This document shows, one piece after another, positions 1-11,230 of a stretch of 64,000 bases of DNA. How positions within the stretch are numbered: position 1 is the first letter of the stretch; the number at the start of each line of letters is the position of its first letter. Source of the stretch: Andrena cerasifolii (taxonomy: Eukaryota > Arthropoda > Insecta > Hymenoptera > Andrenidae). The notes below the pieces were generated by a model. The model made no database searches and had not been told where the DNA came from. It saw only the letters and a list, made by a program, of their open reading frames with translations. The stretch lies in assembly GCF_050908995.1 (NCBI RefSeq), contig NC_135120.1:2865433-2929432 (forward strand), written 5' to 3'. Position numbers and translations under genes: made by a program.

Positions 1-299
1 TCCATGAGACGATATTACGATATCTCTGTCATGCGTGGACCGATTTTATTCAATTTGGTTTTATTCGAAAGGTTACATGCGGTTTACATAATAAAAATGC
101 CATTAAATTTAGATAATATCGCAGGCGGGATGAGATATTAATGAAATAAGTTTCAGGTTAGGTTGGAATAGCTTTGCGACGAGTAGATAATAGTGGTAAC
201 GACATCAATATATACAGTGTGTCTTTCATGTACTTGGTGTCGAGACGCTACCGCGTCTCTAGATTAGGTTAGAACCGTTATTCCAATAGCACTTATATC

Positions 300-391
300 A
301 TTATTTCGGCTCTCATAACTGTTTCAGTCAGAACCGATATATGTAGGTATATCAGTTTGAAACAGTTATTTTCGGAACTTTTCAATCCTTG
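300..391. mobile_element. End fragment of the hAT-type element family seen at 48906-50123
   Basis: This stretch (cataactgtttcagtc, aaccgatata, gtttgaaacagttatt, tttcaatccttg) matches the right terminal region of the 1.2-kb element ending at 50123, with substitutions. No partner end is visible within the window. Bases 1-299 and 392-464 hold no gene I recognise. Confidence 0.5.
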
Positions 392-464
392 CTCGAAAGT
401 TTCACTGCAGGTTTCATCCGCGTAGCAGCTGGCTTGCAATCTTCCGTATTGAAGCGTTTTAGTA

Positions 465-2175
465 CGCCTTGGAATTACTTCTTTTGCGAAATGCGAAATT
501 CATGCCTCGCTTCGTCTTGTGCAAATTATATTTCAAAGCAATAATGGAGTTGCTCTAAATTCTTCATCTCGAATAATCTAGGGATATTTTGTTTCAGTTC
601 AGTTATCTTGCTTTTGTTATTCAAGGTTATAATTAAGTTGTCAACGTAAATTACGTCCAACGTTAGTTTACTATTTTCTTTATGAAAATAAACACCAGCA
701 TCGGCGTCAAGTGGTTTCAAATTCAATTCTTTCACTCTTAGATTAAGCTTTCTGTAGCACTGACAGCCAGGCTGCTTTAATCCGTATATTGCCTTTTGTA
801 AAACACATACTTTGTTTCCGGACATTTTCTGAAGTTGTTCACTTTCGAGAATTTCAGGTAGTCCTTCCGAGATATCAAGTAGGTACGGATCAAATCAAGC
901 TGATGAATCTCTAATCCAAGTTCTGCTGCAAGTCCTATTGCAATTGAAATGACAACGGCCGCAAATGTTCCGTGGAAGTCCACGTTAGGTTTCTGTGAGA
1001 AACCTTTGGCCACTATCCGAGCCTTCCGACGTTCCACGGTTCCATCAGCCTTGAGTTTAGTACATCTCGAACCTATAACATTCCGATCTTTTGGACGATG
1101 AACTAAAATCCACGTAACATTTTTCATTAATGCTTGATAGTTACTTCGCATGGCATCTCTCCATTCGTTGCTTCTGATGTTGACATTGCTTCCATTGTAG
1201 TGCGCAGATCTCCTTTTTTCAGTCAATCCAGCATATTCAGTTAAATGACATACCGGAGGTTCTTCGTTGTCCGCTCGATTCATTTAACGGGTTTCTCCTT
1301 GTAGATCTTGTGTTTCTTAAGCTTCCTATTGATACTCTTCTTCTGGATCTTGTTCTTCTTTAGTCCCTGTAGGAGAGGAACCATGTGTGGTTGCATTTTA
1401 GGTCTACCTCTTCGACCTGTGAAGATTTTCTTTCGGCGTTCGCGCACAATCTTCATCTTCGACACAACTTGTCCTTCATGAACATTTGATGAATTATTTT
1501 CTTCGTGGTCATCTTCTGAAGCATTTACCTCTTCGATATTTTGATTTGCCGAAACACATTCAAATTGACTGTTGTAATTTTCTTCCTCGTTGACGGAATT
1601 CAACTCCCTCTTTCAACAATGTCAAATTTCTTCGTTTATGAAATCCTTAAACTCTTGTTGTCCTTCAAAGGTTTTGACGAATCTGAGGTCCCCACTTCGA
1701 CGAATTTTTCTTGATTCTGGATACCACAATCTATAAGCTTTTGAATCCGTCGCATAGCCGACAAAACACATTCGATTGTCCGTTCACCAAATTTTACTTT
1801 GGCTACTTTTCCCTGGGTTTATTTATCCAACATTTAAGCTTTGGTGCCCAAAAATTTAAAATGTATTGCCATTGGTATTTTTTCTCTTCAAACCTCATGA
1901 GGGCTTTTATCTTCCAGGTTTCTTGTTGGGCATCTATTTCGGATGTAGGCTGCAGTCAAAAATGACTCGGCCCAAAAATTTGAAGGCAGGCCGGACTGAA
2001 GCATGCATCTTACCATTTCCACGAGTGCCCTATTCCAGCGCTCTGCAACACCATTCTGTTGCAGGGTGTATTTCGTTGTGAGTTGATGACATATTCCTTC
2101 TTTCCTGAAATAATTCTCAAGTTCGTTGGTTCGATATTCTCCCCCGTTACCTGATCTTACAGTCTTAAACCTCAA
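465..2175 (-). mobile_element. Ty1/Copia retrotransposon pol remnant
   Basis: Broken - strand reading frames give, from 2175 downwards, the second part of a Copia integrase core (SGNGGEY, LQQNGVAERWNR, FWAES) and its C-terminal region near 1700-1780 (CFVGYATDSKAYRLW). A Lys/Arg-rich linker (1603-1280) follows, then the reverse transcriptase N-terminus (WRDAM, ARIVAKGFSQ) and a further RT piece (LQKAIYGLKQ, YVDNLII). The canonical YVDD active site reads YVDN, and at least three frame breaks are present. Gag, protease, most of RNase H and both LTRs are absent, so this is a dead internal fragment. Confidence 0.85.
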
Positions 2176-2954
2176 AGGTCACACTATAAATTATTCCCGC
2201 TACAGGCACACATGGGTTAACGTAACCCAGAGCGTTCTTTTGCCCATATCTCTGGATGTAGTGCACTGTTTTTAATGTTTTTGCTTGTAATCGATTTGCA
2301 AGACAAGAAGGGAAATGATTATATATAAGGGGATTTAGTCGTAAATCGTTTGGTATTCGATATATCTTGAAAATAAAGAAATCAAGTTATTGAAAGTTCT
2401 GAAAAATTGTTTTTTTTTCTTTCAAAAAAGGATATAAGGGTTTAATTATATAGCAATCGAATGATTTCGAGTCATACTTAGAGGAAAAAAGACGTTTTTG
2501 TGATTGGTTAAAAAAATATAATTATTTGGCGAGGTGAAGTTGAGTAATCTTTTACGTTGAAAATAAGGAAATAAACTGCTACTGGCATTGAGTATATAAT
2601 ATCGGAAGTAATTTCATTGACGGTTTTGAAAATTTGAAACGGCGAATCAAAAATAACACTCACAAAGAGCTGAAATGATAATCTCGGAAAAATTGCAAGT
2701 ATTTAATGAAAATCGGATACAAAACTGTCAAATAATATGATGAAATGGTCGAAATAATAATTTATTCCACAAATGTAGTGAAATTGACAAAATCTCTGCG
2801 ATTATTTATTTATATTTAAGTTTACATTTTTCAAAAATCATGTTCTTCGAATTTTGTAACTTAAAAATTCTGTATGTATAATAAATTGTCGAAGTTAAAA
2901 AGATATTCACTACCAAATTGACTTTCACTTTTAATGGATTTCCTAACGTTACAG
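2176..2954. other. AT-rich intergenic or intronic DNA
   Basis: No coding signal, long inverted repeat or recognisable TE end was seen in this stretch. Confidence 0.5.
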
Positions 2955-3190
2955 CAGGGAACCGAACCCTATAACTCGTAACTGGTTCGGTACGCCGTAT
3001 CGTCGACTAACCCACCTAACCGGGTAACAGAATTCATCTGTAACCCGAGTAACCCGGTTAACCGGGTTAATGCGATTACAGTAATACGGTGGAAACCATA
3101 GTTGTAACCATGTTTCCAAATAGTAATGAATTTTATTTCAATATCGGAGATTCCTTGGTAGGGTGATGCATGCCCGTGAAAGCGATCTCC
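2955..3190 (+). mobile_element. One-ended fragment of hAT family A
   Basis: Starts with the family-A terminus cagggaaccgaaccctataa. It continues through ggttcggtacgccgtatcg and paired ccgggtaac motifs, as in the 36580-38580 copy, and in the reverse of 18224-18010. Homology stops near 3190 and the opposite end is missing. Confidence 0.75.
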
Positions 3191-3391
3191 ACAAAATTAC
3201 CTTTTTTAAAATAAGGTACAAAAAAGTGCGCCAAGTATAATGTCGAAAAATTATTGATGTGCTATATTTAGCTTTACAAAACTAATGATATACAAAAATT
3301 GCGCCAATTACAACAATGGCTATTTATACAAACAAAAATTGTATTAAATAATATTAAGCAGATATATTTTTATTTTATACAAATGAATATT

Positions 3392-4860
3392 TCAATTCCA
3401 ATAAATATTTTTTTCAAAATACTTGGCGATGCGAAACCGAAAATATGTTAATTCCAGCAATAGCTGTCTTTGGGCTGCCATGCCCTCGCACTGCGTCATA
3501 AGGTGAAGCGGCGTTTCGTCATTCTCCCCGCACCACGGGCACCTTGGTTCCTGAACGATTTCAAGGCGCGCCAGGTGCTTCCTCGTGTGCCAGTGTCCTG
3601 TGACTATCCCCACGAGCAGTCGCAACTGCGACCTATCCAGGCGGCTGAGTGTCGCCCCTAACTTTTCGAAGGCCGCTTCAGCAGAGTCTGCGCGTGTCCC
3701 ATCTGTTGGGTCCGTTCCCAGAGTTGTGCGAGTTGTTGTGTGATCCAGCAACTCGTCCTTCACAGTCCCCATGGAGACACCTAAGGTGCAGGATTCGGTT
3801 TACGCGCTCCTTCTCGGGCCCTGTCGTTTGCCTCTTCGTTTCCCTTGATTCCGGCGTGCCCCGGAACCCATAGTAGTACTGATGCGGTTGCTATTAGCCA
3901 ATTGCGTCACTGTGTCCACGCAGTCTAGCACCAGACTGGATCTCACCACTGTGTTGAGTAGGGTCTAAGTGCGGCCCGACTGTCGCTGTAGATGTAGATA
4001 TGCTTGCCCTCATAGTCCCTGTCCAGATTCAACCTGGCACAGGTTCTAATAGCCTGCACCTCCGCCTGAAAAACCAATACGTGTGAGCCCAGGGCAATGG
4101 ACCTTTCCACCCTGGGCCTCTCCCTCCATATCCCGGCTCCGATTATGTTGGAAGCGGTAGGCTAGGTCACATTGGTCTGGGTCTCATGCGAGTCCCTTAC
4201 GTCCTGCAGGATCGCCGTGTGCCCGTTTCCCGCGCCATTCCATCTTCCCGCGAAGTGTATCCTCAGGGCAGCCTTCCTAGCCCCGGCCTCCGCAGCCAAG
4301 TGCGGTGGCGCTAGGTCCAGCAAGACTACCACCGCCAGAGTAAGCGTGGTGGGGAACGCACCCGTTATCCCCAACAGTGCCAAGCGATACACCTTGCTCA
4401 ATGAGCTCCCGTGCGTGTCCCTCCTCGTAGAGGTCCACCATACCACTGAGGCGTATATCAGTTGGGGTTCCAGGATAGTTGTATAGATCCATTTGACCAC
4501 CCATGGTTTTAACCCCCATGTGCTGCCGAACGTCCTTCTGCAGGCTTCGTAGGTGACGAGCGCCTTCTGGGTCTGCTCTGTGATGTGGGTTTTCTATGTG
4601 ACCTTCTTATCTAAGGTCACTCCCAGATATTTCACCTCCGAGGAGGTGTGGAGCTCCGGTACGGAGGCCCGTATATTATCGTGTCCTGTCTCGCGTTCAG
4701 TCCTCCTACTCGACCCCTGATTAGCCAGGGTTCCTGTATAAGTAATATATCTGTTTGCTGCGCCACTATACGGCGGTCGAGTAAGTCCGTCGCTGCTTTG
4801 CAGTGCTGCAGATTAATCTGCGATTTAATTGAAAACTTTATGCCTATATTTGTACAAATT
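3392..4860 (-). mobile_element. Non-LTR retrotransposon (Jockey/R1/I-like) 3' half remnant
   Basis: Read on the - strand from 4660 downwards: VKYLGVTLD at the RT end, then a thumb/connection segment (KWIYTTILEPQLIYAS, YRLALLGITGA). RNase H pieces follow near 4070-3800 (IYIYSDSRAA, WVPGHAGIKGNEEAN). The tail is a C-terminal zinc-knuckle-like region (VTGHWHTRKHL, CPWCGENDETPLHL). A stop in the RT end and several frame changes show it is dead. The RT catalytic core is not recognisable upstream of about 4700. Presence of RNase H fits the I/R1/Jockey superfamilies; the clade is not resolved by eye. Confidence 0.85.
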
Positions 4861-5942
4861 TAGGCAATATTAAAAAAAAAAAAAAAAAAAAAATTAAAAA
4901 CCGGTACCTAAAACTTTAAACGCATTTTTCTCAAAACGATGTTTTTCGAATTTGTTAGCATGATATCTGAAAAAACCAATCACCGGGTTTACTTCAAACT
5001 TGGCATATATCTTCAGTAGATGTCCCATTCCCGCCGGCACTAAAACTAAGTCGGTTGTTGCGAAAATAGACTTTTGCGACTTAAAAAAACAACGAATTTG
5101 TTTGCAGAAATCAATGTTCGTTTTAGACACTGCCATTTTTGTTTAATTTTCAGCATTTCTCATTTATTCTAGTTCGGGCGGTAGCCACACTAATACAGAT
5201 TACACAAATTTATAAATTTTCTATTTCAGACGACTACAACGACTGTTTTTATGCTAACAGTGCGCATATGAGTTTTATAAGGCGCTCTATTTGAAGCACT
5301 ATAACTCCGGATATAACTACTGTTTTTGCATACAATTTTTTTTTCATATTCCCTAAAGATTGATAAATGAAGCCACAAAGCTGGAAGTAAATAGGTATAT
5401 TTAATTGTTTGGCTTTAAAAAATTCGAGTTCACTTCCTACCGCTTGTAGCGGCTCGCAGAGGCTTGGCTGCCAGGCTCGGCGCGCGCTTCAGAACTTTCC
5501 GCACTGTCGGAAATTCACGCGCCACGCCGAACCCTTGGTTTCAAGTGCCGTTTTCCTTTTCTAACTACCTTTTCTGTCTCTTATGTAAACTCTTCTGGAG
5601 TCGAGGTTTGCGCGCGGGCAGGATCGTGGTGATTTTTGGCGCGTGGGCAGGACTGTGGTGCTTTCTGGCGCGCCACACTTTTTCGAACGTGTCACGCAAG
5701 AGCGTGGGTGAAAAATATGACCTGCATCACGCGTAATCAGAAGACTACCTCCTTTCTTCAAAACATCTTGCATATTACATCTCTTCATCATTTATCTTAC
5801 ATATAACATCATTTGCATACCTATGTGTATTTATTGTATATCGATATTAGTTTTTATATTAAAACAAGCAATGACATGTTAATTATTTCCGTCAATAGTA
5901 ATAATTATGATCGCCACAACAGTGAATGTGTTAACTGCAATT
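4861..5942. other. No recognised gene; A-run and GC-richer patch
   Basis: Holds a 22-base A run at 4872-4893 and a locally GC-richer stretch near 5440-5740. The short open frames there show no recognisable motif. Confidence 0.4.
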
Positions 5943-6379
5943 TCATTTGCCATCGCATTGCCGGGGAAACATTTGGACATTTTTTAATGTACCCTTGTAA
6001 AATTTTACAGTCGTTATAACTGAGTCATAAACCATTTTCATAATTTGTAGCACCTTCAGGTCAACCAAATGTAGCTTCGTAAAAACAGATGTTACAGTGT
6101 CCCCTACAGTAACAGCATTTATGATATCCTCTATTAGCCAGGTATATCGAGGAATTCGTATACTTTTCGTGAACTTATATCGCGATCGTGTCTTGCCAAT
6201 CGTTTCGCAGATCGATAATATACATCGAGCAGGTAGTACGCAATACACCACTGCGGTGGATCGTGGAAAAAACATGTAGATGGTGTCGACGTAGAAATAT
6301 GGGGCCAAACCCTCCGTCTCTAAGTAGTGCCGAGTGTATAACCTTCTGGCGTGCACGAAGGAGCATTGCGCTCCGGCGT

Positions 6380-7171
6380 TCAATTACTTTTGCGTGGCGC
6401 GCGGCGTGTGGCGCGTCGGACTGTGCGCAGGAGCGTCCGTGTAAAGGGCCCTAAAGAGCGCCTTGCCGAGTCCCACGTGGGGGGACGAAACCCCGTTTTT
6501 TGAGCGTCTGGTGCGATTCCGTGTCCACACCCAGTATCAGGTGCACGGATCCACACCCTCCATAGCAGGTTACTCATAGGATGCCCTGCACGAACTTGCA
6601 CTCTTCGAAGCGGGGGACCGCCATCTCCTTCGGAATGGCGTCCATCGCTTTTCCGAGCCCTCTCATCACCAGATCCCCCTGCTCCGGCTGGCGCTATCGC
6701 CATCTTCCTACCCCCCACCAGCGCCTTCTTGAAAGTAGAGGGCTCTAGGAAGATTTTCTCCTTTCTTTTTGCAGGGTGTTCGAGGCTCGAGCCGTCGGTC
6801 TGTCGGGCCCTTTTCAGGGCTTTGCCCGTGGTCTCCCCTTCCTTCCCACCCTGCTTTGCGGAGGGGTCTGTTTGCCCGTCATGCGGGCTCACCTCCTCCT
6901 TCGCTGCCTTTTCGGAGGTTCGCGCTCCTGCTCGGGTCGCCTCCAAGGTGGTCCCGAGTAAAGCCAGTTTGGCTTTCCGAACCCTCCTTTTTGCCGCCTC
7001 GCTGCGGGTCGCCTTCCTCTTCGTTCTTGGACTGACGGGTGCTGCTTCAACGTGGTCGCCGTTGCCCTCGCCGGTCCTCCGTATTGTAGCGTCCGTCACC
7101 GAGAGCCCGGTTTCAATCGCCGAGGCTAGCGCCACGTCGGTCTCCGCCGGTCCCTCCATGGTGGCTTCCAC
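6380..7171 (-). mobile_element. Probable LINE ORF1 (gag-like) reading frame
   Basis: A 263-codon open frame in a strongly GC-rich island. The protein is highly charged, with SPRTKRKATRSEAAKRR near the N-terminal third and many Lys/Arg/Glu/Ala residues, resembling the disordered basic N-terminus of ORF1 from R1/Jockey-type elements. I see no intact CCHC knuckle, so the call is compositional. The + strand open frames over the same bases are shadows. The GC-rich DNA continues to about 7690 without another recognisable frame. Confidence 0.35.
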
Positions 7172-7702
7172 CGCGTGTACGGGAGATGTCCCCTCTTTCG
7201 AGGGTCCTTCGCCGTGTTGGTTTGTTGGGGGTTGTCAAAATTCTCCATAAGATTTCCACGAGTGTGCAGGAAGTATACGGTTAACCTTCACAGAGTCTGT
7301 TATGCGGGGGTAAGACTGATACAATAGGGGGTCGCCTGGCACCCCAAGAACATCGTTCGAGGCACCGTACCGCGGTACCATTCATCCCTCGGCACGATAG
7401 CTTCCACCTTGGATTGGGAAGTTGATTCACGACAGGGCCTTCGCTTACCACACGGGGTTGTTAGGCCCCGGGGTTCGCTTATAACACCCGCTAACCGTCA
7501 CCCTCCACGACCCCCCTTTTCTTCTCGGCCCGGTGACCGTGTGGTGATCCAGTCCCCGGCGATCGGAGGAGCCGCTTCACGCTCCGGCCGTTCTCCTATC
7601 CGCCACCCGGACACGCGCTCGGTTGGTGCTCAACCTAGATCGATAGGGGTCGATCTAGTCCTCCGCTCCCCTTTACGGGGGTTGGGGGACAGCCGAGAAT
7701 CA

Positions 7703-8022
7703 GCTATATAGTTTATTTAAAACATAAATTTTGTAAATGTAAAGTAAATTTTTTATTTTACAGCTAATATTAAATTTATAAAAAATTAATTTTTAATATC
7801 TTTAATTTACATAATTTATGTTTTTATGTTATGTTATGCTAAATAGTGTTTTCTACATATTAAACCAACATATATGGGTTTTATTGCAGTGCTCCGTTAT
7901 TGTTGAGTCCTTTACGAGTATTTTTTTAAAAAAAAATATTGAAGTCGGTCATGATTTGCGCTGTCGGCCGATTTTTGTCCAAAATCTCACACCGTCGCGA
8001 CGTTGTTCGGTATACCTTCAGC
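7703..8022. repeat. Internal fragment of hAT family A
   Basis: Matches the internal AT-rich arm of family A (tatgttatgttatgctaaa, ggttttattgcag, tcctttacgagtattt, tttgtccaaaatctcacac), also present at about 17270-17500 (inverted), 17700-17935, 37355-37500 (inverted) and 37730-38040. No element end is attached. Confidence 0.7.
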
Positions 8023-8600
8023 AGTACTATTGCGAGATGGGAAGTAGACCGACTACCCACAAACCAGTGATGCCAGAATCATGGGACGTGGGACAAATGC
8101 TTACCCCCACTAGGACCTACCGTCGTCTCCCACTATGGCCTACCGTCGTCCCTAAATTTCTTCCCATCGCACTGCACACAAGCATATTCCTACTCCTGTC
8201 CACGTGAGCTGTCTGTTGGGCTACCGAGCACACGGACAGGAGTAAGGATATACTTGCGTGCAGTGCGATGGGAAGAAAAGGATGGACGACGGTAGGTCAT
8301 AGTTGGGGTAAGCATTTCTCCTATGTCCCACGACTCTGGCATCACTGCCACAAGCTGAAATGTCACAGAGACAAGGAGAATCTCCCGTTTCCTCCACCCA
8401 ATTCTTTGCAACAACGTCCGCCCCGTAACGCCGAACACGAACGAAACAAGTCCCAACAGTCCGCGGATGTAGACAGCCGCTAAGAACCTAAAAGTAGTAT
8501 TTCTTGGAGGGGAAAGGGTGGAGCGAGCGGGCGATTCCTTTTTCCCCTGTGACATTTCAGCTTGTGGGTAGTCGACTTACTTCCCATCTCGCAATACTAC
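8023..8600. mobile_element. Palindromic non-autonomous DNA element
   Basis: Inverted ends tattgcgagatgggaagta at 8029 and its complement ending at about 8596. The arm continues through actacccacaagctgaaat. The left arm is interrupted by the insertion at 8065-8347. No coding capacity is seen in the centre. The outermost bases and target duplication are not certain. Confidence 0.65.
8065..8347. mobile_element. hAT-type MITE, family B (CAGTGATGCC ends)
   Basis: 283 bp; starts cagtgatgccagaatcatgg and ends with the near-complement (tctggcatcactg). Flanked by an 8-bp duplication, ccacaaac on the left and ccacaagc on the right, typical of hAT transposition. Both halves are palindromic (ccatcgcactgcacacaagc against its complement). 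It sits inside the arm of the 8023-8600 element, so it inserted later. Confidence 0.85.
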
Positions 8601-9591
8601 ATACAGTTTTTCAATCTCCGCTAATTAAAGAAGTTTAATGGATAAGGAATAGACCACAGAGTATATAAGAATACTGACATATTTTTTTCAAATTCTTTTA
8701 CACTTTAACCGGACATCAAATTTGCAAAAGAAAAACATTTCTATTATGTTTATGTTGCAAACTCCTCTGTCAGAATACAAAAACAATTCATTGTCACAGA
8801 TCCATCCTTCGTGATTAAAAGAAAAAGGCACAAGTCCGTGCCTTCAATAATCTAGGAGATTAAAATTCTTTTCTGAAGCTGTTTCGTAGAAATCATCGAA
8901 AGCAGGAAACTTTGATGATTTGTATTTTTAAAACTATTTCATATTTGGAAAAATGAGCACTTAGCCCTCTCTAATTACTACAATATATTTCAATAGTATC
9001 ATGAAAGTCCCAGACATCGAGGATTTTAGAAAAAATATCTCATCTGCTTCTATCTTCCACGCTGAGCGCAATGCACTCCAAACTCCCTTTGATGTGTGAA
9101 AGGAAACCGACAACGGTCGACTCAGGCCATGTACGTTCGCCGGCATTCGCGAGTCGAGTCGCATGGGTCGAGTCACCACGAATGACACGTCCACACTAGC
9201 ATATGGGATCACGCTCACCCTTTCTGACGCAGAAGCATATGGGTCTAGCTACCGTTTCACCCGTCCACATGAAAATATTCGTGCGTGCTCAGTCTTATTC
9301 AAGGTATACTCATTCAGGTCTGAAACCGGCTTTACACAAAAGTGTATACATACAAATGCGTATACTTAGGAATACACAAATATTGTAAATCCGGGATAGG
9401 TCGATCACTTTTTGGAAAAGAAATTGTAGCATCGTTGTTTTTCACATTTTTGTCGTTTTGTGCAAATTAAAGCAAACCTCAGTAATTTAGAGTATACATA
9501 AATTATTTGTGCGATAATATCAAATATTTATTTTCATTTTCAACCAAAAACATTGGCACTTCAACTGGTTGGTCTCACCCGCATGTCAGGG
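8601..9591. other. No recognised gene or repeat
   Basis: AT-rich with short open frames only; nothing convincing was seen on either strand. Confidence 0.4.
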
Positions 9592-9918
9592 TTAAAGCGT
9601 CCATCCACTACAGGTGAGACAGAACTTGAAATATAACACAAAGTGTAGCTTACAAAAAGTATAATACACAAGAAATAATTTCTTCTTCAGTTTCCCACAT
9701 AAATCGCAAACACTCTCGTACTTGGAGCATCTAGTATCATGAAACGAACGACTGCGGCGCACACATTTAATCCAATTGTCGCTTTTCGAGATTTCGAAAT
9801 AGTTTTCTCCGCATCCTACGCATTCGTTTTCGTCCCACTCTTTTAAAGACATATCACTATCTTGTAGAATGAAATTTTTGCTCCCTGAATCTGGAGATGG
9901 GTTTACAGTACCAAACAT
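9592..9918 (-). pseudogene. C-terminal zinc-finger tail of a DDE (pogo/Tigger/jerky-like) transposase
   Basis: The frame reads MSLKEWDENECVGCGENYFE, then DNWIKCVR, FHDTRCSKYE and VCDLCGKLKKK. This Cys/His pattern (C..CG, WIKC, H..C, C..C) is the PHD-like finger found at the end of many CENP-B/pogo-type transposases. One expected Cys is replaced (CVRR for CxxC). The catalytic domain is not seen next to it, so this is a fragment. Confidence 0.6.
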
Positions 9919-10727
9919 ACATGTAGGTAGTGTTTAGAAACCGTTTCGATGTCAATTACAAGAATAATAAATAAAAATTACGAGCGTGCTATGCCCCCTT
10001 CGACATCCTATAATTTTCGTCTGAAAGAATTTTTCGTACCATTTATATTTTTCGAGATAGTTACACTGTATATTTAACTAATGTGATCGACTGTCCCGCA
10101 TTAATGTGGTCGGACTATCCCATGATCAAGGGAGTAATCGACCACCTTGTCAAAATAAATTAAAAAAAGAATACATACGTATTGTTGGGGTTACCCTATA
10201 GTTTTATGCATATTATATCCCCCAATATCGGAATAGTGTAAACAAACTTACCTGTCTTTCAAATATCACCAGCACTGTATCTGATAATTTGAATATGGAT
10301 TTGTGACAGTGGTCACTGCGAGATCAACAACAAGCGCATTCATTTTTTTTTGTGTCAATAACACACAGCAGTCTCTCCTGCGTCAGTCTTAAAATATCAA
10401 CACTGGCCGGACTCTCCTGGTGCTTGAACTATACCTGCTGGACTTACGCTACAAATGTTTTAAGTCAATCTACTTTCACTTTTTCAGTTAAAATGTTTAA
10501 TGCAGTTCATTATTTCCTTTAACAAGTTTAACGTAACGCATAATTTAGTGTTTTTCTGTATCAGGTGACAACTATTAAACGTATTTTATGTATCAGCTGA
10601 CCTTGAAGATCAGAATGCTCGAATAAGATTAAAAGTATATTTTCTATCTGTTTATGTAAATTGAAATAACTAGTCGTCATTATATTCGGCATGTTACATT
10701 TCAATGAATCTTTTCATGATTTCACAG
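9919..10727. other. Intronic DNA upstream of the first visible mas exon
   Basis: No signal-peptide exon could be recognised here. The stretch ends with the pyrimidine-rich acceptor of the first mas exon. Confidence 0.4.
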
Positions 10728-11047
10728 GTTTATTAGATTCTATAACGAGTACAGCGAACAGTGCTGATTGTCCAGGAGTGTGTGTCCATGCATTTGCAAC
10801 GTTAATATGTTACGAAGTACTTGAACATGTGCAATGCCCTACTAGTATGCGATGTTGTATCGAGACTCCCATAAACAGTACTGGAACTTCTGAAAACATT
10901 CTCGATAGTGGCGGCCCAGCTTCAACTATAGATACCACTGTGAAGACAATCACAACGACAACGATTGCAACAACAAGTGCGACTATACCTTCGACAACTA
11001 CGACAGTTACGACTACTTCCTCTGTAGCCACGCTGAAAACAACTTCA
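10728..11047 (+). CDS. mas: mas exon: clip domain 1 and Thr-rich linker
   Basis: The acceptor is ttcacag, ending at 10727. The exon begins with the last two bases of a split codon, so an upstream exon ending in phase 1 must exist. The first ~12 residues lead into a clip domain with spacing C-x3-C-x8-C-x8-C-x5-CC (starts DCPGVC, ends RCCIE). A linker of about 60 residues very rich in Thr, Ser, Ala and Ile follows, typical of the O-glycosylated spacers between clips of Masquerade. The exon ends in phase 0 before gtatgt. Open frames on the opposite strand across the Thr codons are shadows. The upstream exon, probably encoding the signal peptide, was not recognised. Confidence 0.9.
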
Positions 11048-11196
11048 GTATGTTTCCAAAATTATAGTGCATATATTAAATATAGTATGTAACTTTAGTA
11101 AATAAATTTACTGTATACCAGATTTTTAAATAGAGATTTGAATATTTAATGAAAAAATTAATGTATAACATTAAAGTATGTTTGCTTGTTTTTCAG

Positions 11197-11230
11197 GATA
11201 ATCAAAAGGAATCAATTAACAGAACATCGA
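11197..11230 (+). CDS. mas: mas 34-nt microexon
   Basis: This 34-nt exon lies between an acceptor (tgtttttcag, ending 11196) and a donor (gtatgtattt, from 11231), 149 bp after the previous exon. It encodes DNQKESINRTS plus one base of the next codon. It is needed to convert the phase-0 end of the previous exon into the phase-1 entry required at 14119; without it the frame breaks. It contains an N-R-T sequon, so the linker may be N-glycosylated there. It is far too short for ordinary ORF calling. Confidence 0.82.

Noticed and set aside
6729..7250. 173-codon + strand frame
   Set aside because: Antisense of the GC-rich LINE ORF1-like frame; Ser/Pro/Leu-rich composition is typical of shadows.
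7409..7711. 100-codon frame in GC-rich DNA
   Set aside because: No recognisable motif; probably part of a LINE leader.
1..10727. Signal-peptide exon of mas
   Set aside because: No start codon plus hydrophobic stretch with a phase-1 donor could be recognised with confidence.
10810..11031. Valine-rich open frame on the - strand
   Set aside because: Mirror of the Thr codons of the mas linker on the + strand; no independent support.
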